DNA of 38,733 nucleotides from Candidatus Woesearchaeota archaeon (lineage in GTDB: Archaea; Nanobdellota; Nanobdellia; Woesearchaeales; UBA12501), in NCBI GenBank assembly GCA_016177345.1, contig JACOVM010000072.1:1-38733 (forward strand), read 5' to 3'. Within the stretch, counting starts at the first letter, position 1. Each line of letters begins with the position of its first letter. The position numbers and the translations under genes were made by a program. The notes under the pieces were generated by a model. That model was not told where the DNA came from, did not search any database, and saw nothing but the letters and a program-made list of their open reading frames with translations. This document shows positions 15,361 to 24,110 of this stretch, one piece after another.

Positions 15361-17847
15361 ATGATCCCTCGCAGGCTGCTCGAATGGCTCGCTAAGCCAT
15401 TGCAAAAGCAAGAAATTGCTCAGTACGTTAAGCTCCCCTCTCTTTTTGTTGTAGAAGATTTAGAGGTAGCTAACGAGCTGCGCCACAAGGTTGATCCGCG
15501 AGAGTACCTTATTGTTCATGATCCATCCCTCATCAATCATCCTGATGCAAGCTATCCTTCTCATCCACGAATTGCGGGAAAGCGTCGTGAAGGCATTCTT
15601 GTTCGAGGGAAAAATCTGAGCCATAACATGGCAGGCCTGTATCTGCGCCAGCATTCTTCGTCCCAAAGCCCAGAGGCAGCACTTCGATCTCTTGAAGAAA
15701 GCGTCATGGAAACTTCCGCTAAAACCCAGCAGAATATGCAGTCCTTAGAGTCAGCTGCAAGGTCTCTGCTCACGGAGCACGGAGACAATGAGGGCAATGT
15801 AGGTTATGATCAAGCCCAATTGATGGCTCTCATTCATGATATTACTGTTGCCCAGTTCGAATACCCGGAGCATTTTATTCGAGAAGCAGTCCAGAACGCT
15901 GACGGTGCATGGCAGAACAAGCTCGAAAATCGCATTGACGTCTTTATCGATAGAAAAAATAGGACCATCAGAGTAGCAGACAAAGGCAGAGGAATGGACA
16001 AGCCTGTGGTAGAGAATGCTTTTTTCAATTTGTACGCCTCATTAAACGAAGCATTATCCTACGCTGCAGGAAAATTTGGGATCGGCGCTGTCAGTTTCTT
16101 TGGGCTCAAGCATGACCATGTTCGAATTGACACGAAGCAAGAAGAGGGCGACGCTATCAGTGTTCTTGTTGATGGCCAATTACAGAGAGAGTATGTTCCG
16201 AGCACGCAGCACGAGCGCGGAACAACGGTAGAGATCAAGCTGGCAGGCGATTCACCCATTGATTTTGATAAGATTGTTGAAATCCTTCGAGAAGACTGCT
16301 GCTATATCGAAACCCCGACCTACCTTCACGATAATGGAACAACAGAATTCATAAACAAGGAATTAACCCCGGAAGGGGTGCAAAACACGGTCGGCTTTTC
16401 AGAGAAAAATGTTCAAGGATATGTTCGCCTTGGCTCCGGTGAATTGAAATTGCTCTCTCACCGAATCAGGCTGCGCAGCATTCCAACTGTTGGCTATTCT
16501 GGCGTTGTCAATTGTGCAGGATTAGATACTACTTTTTCACGAGACACCGTGCTTGATGACCCGGTACTTCGTGATGTTCTTCGTTATGTGAATATTAAGC
16601 AGGCTGATCTTCGCCGAAAAGCCCTTGACAATAACAAGCTTTCCTTAGAGGCGCGATTGAATGATTACCAGGAATTTCTCCACAGCAGATTTTTTGATGG
16701 AAATGGGGTAAATGCCCAGTTTCTTCGGGCTCATGCACAATCCATCCTCTATGGGTCTCGCTTTCAAGAATATACCTGGGAGAAAATGAGTGAGCAGTCA
16801 ACTAGTGTCCAGTCCGGCTTTGGTCTTCGGCCAGCAGGATACCTTTTTGGATACGCTCACGCTATTGGCTCAACAATGCTTCAGTGGGCTAGAAAAAAAC
16901 TGGGGATAAAACAGTATGCCCTGGTATGTCACACAGGTGATATGAGTTGGACAAAACGCGAAGTCATAGATGCTAGGTCATTTCATGATCGTTTGCCATC
17001 CACCACTAGTGATGTTGGCGAGGCTGGATTTGCAGGGCTATTTCTTTCTACAGTGACTACTCTCTTAGGCGGTGCTGCGGCGTATGGGCTCACCAAAGAT
17101 GGAAGATGTTTTGCCCCGTTAGGCGTGATGGTGGCATACGATGTGGTATGTGCGGCAGAATCTGCTGCCAGAATCGGTTATCACATGGGGAAAGAATTGG
17201 TGAAGAAAGCCTTTGTTCACCACGCTAATCACACATTATACGGAAGCTATATTCCTGGTGCAGAAGCTGATACCAAAACTGCAAAGTCTATTGCTGGCGT
17301 AGCATTAGGTCTTGCTGGAATTGGCGGATTATTGTGGGGTGTGCCGTATGTTATCTCTCATCTTAGTACACCAGATACTCCATCAGTAAGCCAACCGAAA
17401 AATATTGAAGAGCGAGCTGAAGAACCAAAAGAGCACTCAAGGCAGGCTCCTCAGCCAACACCGCAGCATGGAGAACAGGATAGCGATATTCCATACGAGC
17501 TCCCTCTCGGCATTGCCTTTGGCACTGGCCTTGCCATGACCGGATTTCTTCATCACCGAAATAAGAGGAGAATGCTTCAGCCCTATACTGACTCGTTAAC
17601 TGCTGACGAGCAAAAACTGCTCGATGGCGTTCAGGAGTCATTAGGGGCTCTTCCAACTCATGTTCCAGTTTATTATGGCAGCAATCTTGGCCGAGACCAC
17701 CCCGCATTTTTAGTAACGAGGCGTGGCATTATCTTGAACAGGACAAGAAAAGAGGGAATAGAACCAGCCATGCCAGCCTTAGCCTATGCCAGCACAATAT
17801 TAAAAGATGCATCCTTATCTGATCGCATCGCGGAGAAACTATCATGA
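15361..17847 (+). CDS. Membrane-attached GHKL (HSP90-like) ATPase
   Basis: 828 aa from the ATG at 15361. The GHKL ATP-binding fold is clear: N-box E175-A-V-Q-N179-A-D-G-A, G1 box D207-K-G-R-G-M, and G2 box G-K-F-G-I-G-A-V-S-F at about 237-246. A second domain (about 350-450) follows, with VQGYVRLGSG and a region resembling the middle domain of HSP90-like ATPases. The C-terminal third has two or three hydrophobic segments (near 565-590, 650-670 and 720-740) with a Pro/Glu/Gln linker between them, so it is membrane-attached. Its TGA overlaps the start of the transglutaminase-like gene (ATGA), a strong sign of a joint function. It is neither a canonical HSP90 nor a histidine kinase, since no H-box or DHp domain is seen. 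Confidence 0.8.
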   Translation: MIPRRLLEWLAKPLQKQEIAQYVKLPSLFVVEDLEVANELRHKVDPREYLIVHDPSLINHPDASYPSHPRIAGKRREGILVRGKNLSHNMAGLYLRQHSSSQSPEAALRSLEESVMETSAKTQQNMQSLESAARSLLTEHGDNEGNVGYDQAQLMALIHDITVAQFEYPEHFIREAVQNADGAWQNKLENRIDVFIDRKNRTIRVADKGRGMDKPVVENAFFNLYASLNEALSYAAGKFGIGAVSFFGLKHDHVRIDTKQEEGDAISVLVDGQLQREYVPSTQHERGTTVEIKLAGDSPIDFDKIVEILREDCCYIETPTYLHDNGTTEFINKELTPEGVQNTVGFSEKNVQGYVRLGSGELKLLSHRIRLRSIPTVGYSGVVNCAGLDTTFSRDTVLDDPVLRDVLRYVNIKQADLRRKALDNNKLSLEARLNDYQEFLHSRFFDGNGVNAQFLRAHAQSILYGSRFQEYTWEKMSEQSTSVQSGFGLRPAGYLFGYAHAIGSTMLQWARKKLGIKQYALVCHTGDMSWTKREVIDARSFHDRLPSTTSDVGEAGFAGLFLSTVTTLLGGAAAYGLTKDGRCFAPLGVMVAYDVVCAAESAARIGYHMGKELVKKAFVHHANHTLYGSYIPGAEADTKTAKSIAGVALGLAGIGGLLWGVPYVISHLSTPDTPSVSQPKNIEERAEEPKEHSRQAPQPTPQHGEQDSDIPYELPLGIAFGTGLAMTGFLHHRNKRRMLQPYTDSLTADEQKLLDGVQESLGALPTHVPVYYGSNLGRDHPAFLVTRRGIILNRTRKEGIEPAMPALAYASTILKDASLSDRIAEKLS

Positions 17848-20183
17848 AACAGTTCGCATTTCGGGTTTCCTTGACAGACATGATTCGAAAGCTTCGCTAT
17901 AGATACGATAATCCTATTGATTATCTTGGCACATTTGTCGATGCGCTGTACGTGCCAGGTGTTGCTGTCGATATTGCTGTTGATGCGGAAAAGATAGAAT
18001 TGAAATCCCCAGCAAAGCTTGATGGCAAGCTGATAGAAGCGCTTGAGCAGCACAATCTTCTTGCCATGGCATCGCTTCTTCCGCCGGTGCAAGAGTACGA
18101 AGAGGTTACGATCAAGTCCGGTGAGAAAAGAGTTGTCATCGGGGCTGATAGAAAAGTCCATGTTCATTCTTCAGCTGATTCTAAGACAGCAACAGGGGAG
18201 CAGGAAGGGGGGCAGGATCCTGATACGAAGGCTGATGCCAATGTTAATGGCACTCATGTTGTTATCCGCCGAAAAGACGGCGATGGAAAAGCACAGCAAG
18301 CAGAACTGGAACGCGTTTGTGACCTCTACAAAGGATCTGATCTTGCAGTAACTGTCCAGGGCAAGTCAGAAACAAAAGATGCAAGAACAGCTGCAATGGG
18401 CTTTGATCGTGATGGCTTCCGCGGATCAGTATGGTACGCGCCAACAAAAAATGGGGGCATCCACTACTTTCACCGAGGTCGGTTCGTCAATAGTGAAGAT
18501 GCTGTTGCCGGCGTTAATATCTGCTTGTATAATCATCCATTTCAGCCAACGGTAACAAAATCAAGAATGATCACCCGGGGAAGGGCAAAGGAACATCACG
18601 AAAAGCTCCAGCAGATCATTCCAGGTATTCTTCTTGATTACCTAACCTCCCCTCAAATTGAAACGCTTCGCAAGGAATCTGAGCGGTCGTACCAGACACT
18701 ATTGAGAAGTATTGCACGGCGTTATATGGGCCATGACGTTATTCTTGAACACGTTGAACAAAACCTTCTCTTTCCTAATGACGATGGGGACTACACCCTT
18801 CATCTTCATGAGGTAGACGCCCCAAAAAATGGGGATGCTGAATTGTGGAAGGCCTTGACCGGGAATGACCTTCCCGACAAGAGCCAGTCAAGACATTCAT
18901 CTGGCGTACGGGCATTGGCATTAGGGGTTGCGCTGACGTCACTTGTTGCTTTTGGCAGTGGCTTATATGTCATGGTTTCTGGTGCGTCAAAAGAAAGCGC
19001 TGTTGACATTTCAACCATCCTTGGTTGTGCTGATGAAAAAACAGTTGGTAACATAGCTACTGCAAATCATTTCCAGATCTCCATGAACCGTGGCGCTGAC
19101 TTTATGACAAGAGAAGAGCTTGCTAAATACTTAAGCGACTATCAAAGGGAGATCAACAAGCTCATTGCATCACAGTTCTCTCTTGATCTTCTTTCGAAAA
19201 GTGGGTATGTTCGTTTTTCAGTAGGTGATAATCTTAGTTGTTTGGGTGGCCAAATCGTTTGGCGTGACATGGCTGGATCTGATACCTCTTTTTTTGTTCA
19301 GCACTGTGATACTCCTCTTCCTGTAGAACTCCAAAAATATCGTACTGCTGATCTTGATGATAAGCTTGATGCTGTTGCTGATTTCATGCAGAACAATTTT
19401 AAATATGACAGTATTCCCCCAGAAGTTGCTGCAAGGTATGCCAGCCAGCTCGAGGCAATCGCAACAGAGCGCCGGGCAGTATGTTATGGATTAAACTCGT
19501 ACGCCGGTATCCTTCTGTCAAAGTTGGGTGTTAGAATGGACGTAAGGGGTGTCGGTGGTATTCTCAATGGTATGCCTCACTTCTGGCTTGAAGTGAATGA
19601 AGGAACACCTTGGAAGCAAGACTGGCAGGTATATGACTTCAGCGGCTCTCCGATGGCACCAGAGCTTGCTGAACAAATGGAAGACTTAGCCATGCCCCTC
19701 TCTGCTGCACTTTTAGGGCCGCTTGCTCTTGCGCAGAACAACATATCTATGCCGGGGTTAACCCAACAGCTTTCTGGAGCATATGATGAACTTACAAACC
19801 ACCCGTTACAGGTGTTGTCTCTGACTGGCGGCCAGCTCATGGCTGCATCACTATTCCTTTTAGGCGGGCTTGGTGTTGGCCTTGGGGTCCAGTATGCTCT
19901 TCGAAAAACAGGGCGTGCTGTTGAACGAAGCTCCAAAGCCCCATCATGGCAGCCTCAAGGCGCGTATCATCAGCAGTGCCTTCAGCTTCGAGACCTTCTT
20001 GGAGTGGATGGCGTGGTCATCGGGCCTGACGTGAAGTATGATGGAACAACCCTTCAGGTTCCTGTCGATTATGTGAGGGCAAATCTTATCCCCCAGGCTA
20101 TTAAGTTAGTTCCAGTTGTTGCGCAGGATGATAAGGATAAGATTTCTCTCTACAATAGAATCGTGGAGGTCGTGCGGAGATAA
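17844..20183 (+). CDS. Membrane-attached transglutaminase-like protein
   Basis: A 779-aa protein, four-base overlap with the GHKL gene. Residues about 1-110 and 180-310 are soluble, with an acidic low-complexity stretch (115-140) between them. A membrane segment lies near 355-380 (ALALGVALTSLVAFGSGLYV). The transglutaminase/cysteine-protease domain has C547 (RRAVCYGLNSYAGILL), H579 (MPHFWLEV) and D598 (WQVYDFSG) in the usual order and spacing. A second membrane segment (about 665-690, MAASLFLLGGLGVGLGV) and a soluble tail follow. The catalytic domain lies between the two membrane segments, so both ends share one side. The segment around GFRGSVWYAP to TKSRMITRG resembles the second domain of the GHKL partner. 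The reaction could be proteolysis, crosslinking or amide hydrolysis. Confidence 0.8.
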   Translation: MKQFAFRVSLTDMIRKLRYRYDNPIDYLGTFVDALYVPGVAVDIAVDAEKIELKSPAKLDGKLIEALEQHNLLAMASLLPPVQEYEEVTIKSGEKRVVIGADRKVHVHSSADSKTATGEQEGGQDPDTKADANVNGTHVVIRRKDGDGKAQQAELERVCDLYKGSDLAVTVQGKSETKDARTAAMGFDRDGFRGSVWYAPTKNGGIHYFHRGRFVNSEDAVAGVNICLYNHPFQPTVTKSRMITRGRAKEHHEKLQQIIPGILLDYLTSPQIETLRKESERSYQTLLRSIARRYMGHDVILEHVEQNLLFPNDDGDYTLHLHEVDAPKNGDAELWKALTGNDLPDKSQSRHSSGVRALALGVALTSLVAFGSGLYVMVSGASKESAVDISTILGCADEKTVGNIATANHFQISMNRGADFMTREELAKYLSDYQREINKLIASQFSLDLLSKSGYVRFSVGDNLSCLGGQIVWRDMAGSDTSFFVQHCDTPLPVELQKYRTADLDDKLDAVADFMQNNFKYDSIPPEVAARYASQLEAIATERRAVCYGLNSYAGILLSKLGVRMDVRGVGGILNGMPHFWLEVNEGTPWKQDWQVYDFSGSPMAPELAEQMEDLAMPLSAALLGPLALAQNNISMPGLTQQLSGAYDELTNHPLQVLSLTGGQLMAASLFLLGGLGVGLGVQYALRKTGRAVERSSKAPSWQPQGAYHQQCLQLRDLLGVDGVVIGPDVKYDGTTLQVPVDYVRANLIPQAIKLVPVVAQDDKDKISLYNRIVEVVRR

Positions 20184-20213
20184 TCCAGATTAATCCTTGT
20201 AGGGATTGAGGAT

Positions 20214-20915
20214 GTGCATCAGATGTTTATGTTGGAACGATTGCTTTCTTTTGTTCGTGAAAGAAGAAGTGATAAAAGGGGTGGCATTGGTAATGGCAGT
20301 GCCATGTTTAACCCGGCAGAGAGAACCACTGTTGTTTTTTTGAACGATACGAAAAAAAGATGCAATCTTGTTCGCCCAGAAGGATATGTTCTGGAAACGA
20401 TTGCAGCCGCTGTTGGTGACGTTCCAAAGCAGGATAATCTTGTTGTGCTTTCTGATGAATACTTTAGCCCGTTTCGTGCAGGGGATATGGCTTATCCTGA
20501 TCCGGCTCCATTTTCGCTTTTGTTTTCCGGAATGATGGCAAACCAAAAGCGAAGGGCTTCAATGCTTTGTGGCCGTTATCTTTTTCAGAGTGATGGAACC
20601 ATGGTGCGATTGCATAAATACCATCCTCGTGGCTCGTTGGAAAAATCGGAAGAAGGCCCTCTTGGCTTTCGCCTCTGCGCAGCGCTTGTGAACCGCCCCC
20701 TATCACCATTGCCAACCTATTACTTTGTTTCAGCTGCGGCATTGCAGGATCATATTCCATCGCCACAAACACAAATTATTTACATTAATGACCTCAAAAA
20801 TGGCCTGAGAAGAATAACGCCAACTGCAGATTCTTTTTGGATTCCTTATCACGATACTGATACGGTAACCTCATGGAATGATGAGAAACATAACCACCGT
20901 GTTGTTTTGGTGTGA
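20214..20915 (+). CDS. Hypothetical protein, third gene of the GHKL operon
   Basis: About 233 aa from a GTG at 20214 preceded by GAGG; the ATG at 20223 is an alternative start. It is soluble, with a mixed alpha/beta look, strands such as TTVVFLNDTKKRC and DNLVVLSDEYF, and no motif I recognise. It lies 30 bases after the transglutaminase-like gene on the same strand and probably belongs to the same transcript. A dyad (AATCC...GGATT, 20190-20206) sits in the gap. The function is unknown. Confidence 0.65.
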   Translation: MHQMFMLERLLSFVRERRSDKRGGIGNGSAMFNPAERTTVVFLNDTKKRCNLVRPEGYVLETIAAAVGDVPKQDNLVVLSDEYFSPFRAGDMAYPDPAPFSLLFSGMMANQKRRASMLCGRYLFQSDGTMVRLHKYHPRGSLEKSEEGPLGFRLCAALVNRPLSPLPTYYFVSAAALQDHIPSPQTQIIYINDLKNGLRRITPTADSFWIPYHDTDTVTSWNDEKHNHRVVLV

Positions 20916-21043
20916 TGGTCGTTTAGTCTGCCACCTCTGCTCTTTAGCAAAAAATGAGAGGTTATGGCTAAAAATGAAGAAAGATTTTCTACAGAGCCAT
21001 CCCAAGGGAAAAAAATATAAAGAAGCCAAACCCAAAAGTTATC

Positions 21044-22606
21044 ATGGCCATGCCTGATGCCAAAAAAGGAGTTATTATTCTTAGTGTCCTTATCATTGTC
21101 CTTCTCTTTTCTGCCTGCACCACTGTTCCAAAGAATGTGTTGAAGGATCGCATTGCTTCTCTGTCTGATGCGGAGTTGGAAGAAGCAATGGTTAGCCTAT
21201 CCGTTGATGAGCCGAGTGGTATTGTTGGGTTTGCCACAAAAAAATCATCGACGGCAACAAAATTAGGCGTTGTCACCTCCACCGATAGGGAACAAGCGCA
21301 ACAGTTGATACAACAAGAACAGGCGCGGCGAGCATCGGCATCCCAGTCAGCATCACGTGATCAAACCTCTGCAGGGCGGCGAGGCTCTCAAAGTTCAACA
21401 ATAACCTCAGGTTCAAGCAGTGCATCATCCAGGGGGATAACAGGCCCATCTGGTGGATCGTTAACTCGGGGAGCAGTTACTCCCCCTACATTACCCAGAG
21501 GAACACTTATTCAAGACCTCACTCGCTCAAGGGCGCTGAAGGATGACATGATGAAAGTACTCGCCGATGCAGGCCTTTCAATCACGTCGAAAACAGACCA
21601 GGTCATGTCTGGTGATCTTGTTTCCCTTCCAGGATCCCATATGGATAGCGTATTTTCACAAGTCGGTTCGCTCATGGGCGCCATTGGCAGCAAGGCAGAC
21701 TTGCTTGTGTTTGGGGATATTGGTGCAACGCTGAATGGCAATACCATACCGGATATGTCATTTGACTTCGGAATGACGAGAGGCAGCAGGAATCTTGGGT
21801 TTTACATGGATGGCGGATCTAACTTGGATCCTCTTGGTGCTAAAGGAGGATTGCCTGGCGATATAAAAAGTGTGACTCGTGCGAAAACAGGAGATTCATT
21901 TGTTACAACAGTGAGTAATGGCGCTAACACGTTCAATGTTAAAACAGAGAATGGTAAATCCACTGTTGCTGTTCCTTCAGGAAATAATGTTCAGGATAGG
22001 AATGGTGATTACTACATCTGTACTAACGGTGCAGGTTGTAAAGCAGGAGTGAATAATGGGCAGATAAATACTCAAGGAAGTGGATTATGCAAGGCTGGTG
22101 AACACGTAAATTGTGATACGTGTAACGGTGTTAAATGTGATTCGGGCCAGCATTGTGATGCAGGATCTTGTGTCGGGGGGAGTAGTACTGGTTCCCAAGG
22201 GAGTAGTGGCCAATGTGATCCAGCCTGTGGTTCCGGCAAGAAATGTGAAGGTGGCCAATGTGTTGATGACAATTCTGGTGGCTCTAGTGGTAGCCAATGC
22301 GACCCTTTGGTGATGAATTGTGGCGGTGGAATGCAAGGCCCTCTTGATCCGAATGACCCTTTAGTAAAGTTGCTAAAAGCCTGTCAAAATCCAGGTCAGG
22401 TTGTGGTAATGATGCCAAATCCTAATGGTGGAACAACAATTGTTAGTTGTGCTGGGGCAAATATTGACACAAGTTCTCTTGTCACAAAATTTGGCCAGCA
22501 GAGCCAGTGCGGGGCAGGACAAGTTTGTGACAAAGACAAAGTAACCAGTGGTGCCAATCCTACACGACCATGGGGCAGAGGAGATATTGATCCTGAAGAG
22601 CCATGA
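21044..22606 (+). CDS. Cysteine-rich surface lipoprotein
   Basis: A 520-aa protein. The N-terminal hydrophobic helix (VIILSVLIIVLLFSAC) ends in an L-F-S-A-C25 lipobox, so lipid anchoring at the outer face is likely. Residues about 95-150 are Ser/Gly/Arg-rich and low complexity. A folded middle region (155-320) follows. Residues 325-420 hold repeated short Cys motifs of the C-x2-G-x2-C / C-D-x4-C-x3-C type, like small disulfide-bonded EGF-like or keratin-like repeats. A TATA-like AAATATAAA near 21012-21020 lies about 28 bases before the ATG. No enzyme motif is visible; a structural or adhesive role is likely. Confidence 0.75.
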   Translation: MAMPDAKKGVIILSVLIIVLLFSACTTVPKNVLKDRIASLSDAELEEAMVSLSVDEPSGIVGFATKKSSTATKLGVVTSTDREQAQQLIQQEQARRASASQSASRDQTSAGRRGSQSSTITSGSSSASSRGITGPSGGSLTRGAVTPPTLPRGTLIQDLTRSRALKDDMMKVLADAGLSITSKTDQVMSGDLVSLPGSHMDSVFSQVGSLMGAIGSKADLLVFGDIGATLNGNTIPDMSFDFGMTRGSRNLGFYMDGGSNLDPLGAKGGLPGDIKSVTRAKTGDSFVTTVSNGANTFNVKTENGKSTVAVPSGNNVQDRNGDYYICTNGAGCKAGVNNGQINTQGSGLCKAGEHVNCDTCNGVKCDSGQHCDAGSCVGGSSTGSQGSSGQCDPACGSGKKCEGGQCVDDNSGGSSGSQCDPLVMNCGGGMQGPLDPNDPLVKLLKACQNPGQVVVMMPNPNGGTTIVSCAGANIDTSSLVTKFGQQSQCGAGQVCDKDKVTSGANPTRPWGRGDIDPEEP

Positions 22607-22659
22607 AGAATTTGTTCTTTCTCTGTCTATTTTCCTTTGTTTCTTACTAACGTTGCTTC

Positions 22660-23493
22660 TTACTCACCATATCGCTGTTCTTCCCAGCTTTTTCTCATCA
22701 GGTCGATCGTTGAATCTAAAACTCCTGCAGTTGCTGGATTGAGGATGCCGTGCGTTATTCCTGTTTGCTGAAGGCTTTGGAATCCATCACGGTATGCTGT
22801 ATAAATGAAATACATTTTGTCTTCCCGGCTTAGGTTTGGGTTGTTTTGAATATCCCTAGATCGCTGAAGCACTCTTTCAAAGGATTGCTGCCATTCGATA
22901 AGGTGGGGTAGTTTGTCCTGGACATCTTGTTGAGTTCCATTAACTGCGATGTATGGGGCAGAGGCATCCTCATCTATTGCGATACCCTCCCCTTTTGCAG
23001 TATAGCTTCCATCATCTTCTTCTATGATTTCCAAAAGGAACTTATCCGTATAAGGCGGTTGCTGGTCGTCTTTGACTTGGTGGATAGTGATAGTGTTGTC
23101 AGCTTCAGTAATGTACCAGTCCCCTGTTCTTCGTAGGGAATAATCATAATCATCATACAGCAGCCTGACGTCTGCTTTGAGAATTCGCTCGAGAGGGTTT
23201 TTCCATACCTGGTAAAGGTTTGGGGGAGTTGGTGTTCCCGGATCTTGTTCCATATTTTCATCTGCAGGTCTTTCCTCTTTCTTTAGTGAGTCCTGTTTTT
23301 TGGCGGTGGTTGTTGGATTTTGGTTTTTGGCTTCACCATCTTCTTCTAGCCCAATAATTTGTTCAATTCCGCCCTGTTTAACGGTTTTGTCCGGGACAGA
23401 TTTGTCAGAAAAAAAGGGTTCATGCCGAAGGAGAAGATATGCTGCCAAGGCCTCTGCCCCGAGAGCGAGAAGTAATGTTGTTGAGCGTTTCAT
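22660..23493 (-). CDS. Membrane-anchored protein, paralogue of 7289-8116
   Basis: A 277-aa protein with an N-terminal membrane anchor (TTLLLALGAEALAAYLLL), a charged Glu/Lys/Pro linker (about 25-90) and a C-terminal domain beginning NLYQVWKNPLERIL. It contains LLYDDYDYSLRRTGDWYI and a helical end. Length, layout and these motifs match the 7289-8116 protein although the two are 15 kb apart. On the minus strand a TTTTATATAG element (23515-23524) lies about 27 bases before the ATG. It converges on the lipoprotein gene and diverges from pth2. The function is unknown. Confidence 0.8.
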   Translation of the reverse strand: MKRSTTLLLALGAEALAAYLLLRHEPFFSDKSVPDKTVKQGGIEQIIGLEEDGEAKNQNPTTTAKKQDSLKKEERPADENMEQDPGTPTPPNLYQVWKNPLERILKADVRLLYDDYDYSLRRTGDWYITEADNTITIHQVKDDQQPPYTDKFLLEIIEEDDGSYTAKGEGIAIDEDASAPYIAVNGTQQDVQDKLPHLIEWQQSFERVLQRSRDIQNNPNLSREDKMYFIYTAYRDGFQSLQQTGITHGILNPATAGVLDSTIDLMRKSWEEQRYGE

Positions 23494-23596
23494 GGGGTGG
23501 CAATCACAGACGGACTATATAAAACTTTCTATTTTATTCTCTAATAAGTGGTAAAAAATAAAAGAAATAGAATGAAACACAAAATGAAACGCATCA

Positions 23597-23622
23597 TCAC
23601 AATCTTTTTAAACAGATTGTGA
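23597..23622 (+). promoter_or_regulatory. Palindrome around the pth2 TATA box, candidate operator
   Basis: TCACAATCT (23597-23605) and AGATTGTGA (23614-23622) are perfect 9-bp inverted arms around TTTTAAAC, which contains the TATA-like element for the ATG at 23638. A dimeric regulator bound here would block TBP/TFB. Confidence 0.5.
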
Positions 23623-23637
23623 CACAAAAATCATAGT

Positions 23638-24033
23638 ATGAACAAGCTTCTAGGGAGGGCTGCTGAACTTCTTCAGCGCCGAAAAGAAACAAAGTACAAG
23701 CAGGTTATTCTTGTTCGCGACGACCTCAAGCTTCCGAAAGGAAAGTTAGCTGCACAAGTAGCTCATGCTAGTGTTGAAACAGTAATGAAAGCAGATCAAG
23801 GGGTTGTTCAAAAGTGGCGCGCCGAAGGCATGATGAAAATCGTGTTAAAAGTGAAAGATGAGAAAGAGCTTCTGAACCTTCATCACCAAGCAGATTATCA
23901 TGGCCTAACTTCTGCCCTTATTACTGACGCAGGTCATACGGTAGTCGAGCCAGGAACCATTACGGTGTGTGGTATTGGTCCTGCACTGGTGTCACGAATT
24001 GATGAAGTGACTGGTCATCTTCAATTACTATAA
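23638..24033 (+). CDS. pth2: Peptidyl-tRNA hydrolase, Pth2 type
   Basis: A 131-aa cytosolic enzyme that cleaves peptidyl-tRNAs dropped from ribosomes, freeing the tRNA. The Pth2 signature is complete: KQVILVRDDLKLPKGKLAAQ near residue 20 followed by V-A-H-A-S, and D-A-G-H-T-V-V-E-P-G-T-I-T-V-C-G-I-G-P-A at the end of the fold. The length is close to the usual 115-125 aa. An N-terminal extension of about 18 basic residues precedes the domain. The family is universal in archaea and eukaryotes. The gene stands alone, with a 9-bp palindrome around its TATA box. Confidence 0.95.
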   Translation: MNKLLGRAAELLQRRKETKYKQVILVRDDLKLPKGKLAAQVAHASVETVMKADQGVVQKWRAEGMMKIVLKVKDEKELLNLHHQADYHGLTSALITDAGHTVVEPGTITVCGIGPALVSRIDEVTGHLQLL

Positions 24034-24110
24034 TTTAATGCTGTAATACTTTAATACTGTAATACTATTCATGTTCATTACTCATTTGCTAAATTATTCT
24101 TACTAACATC

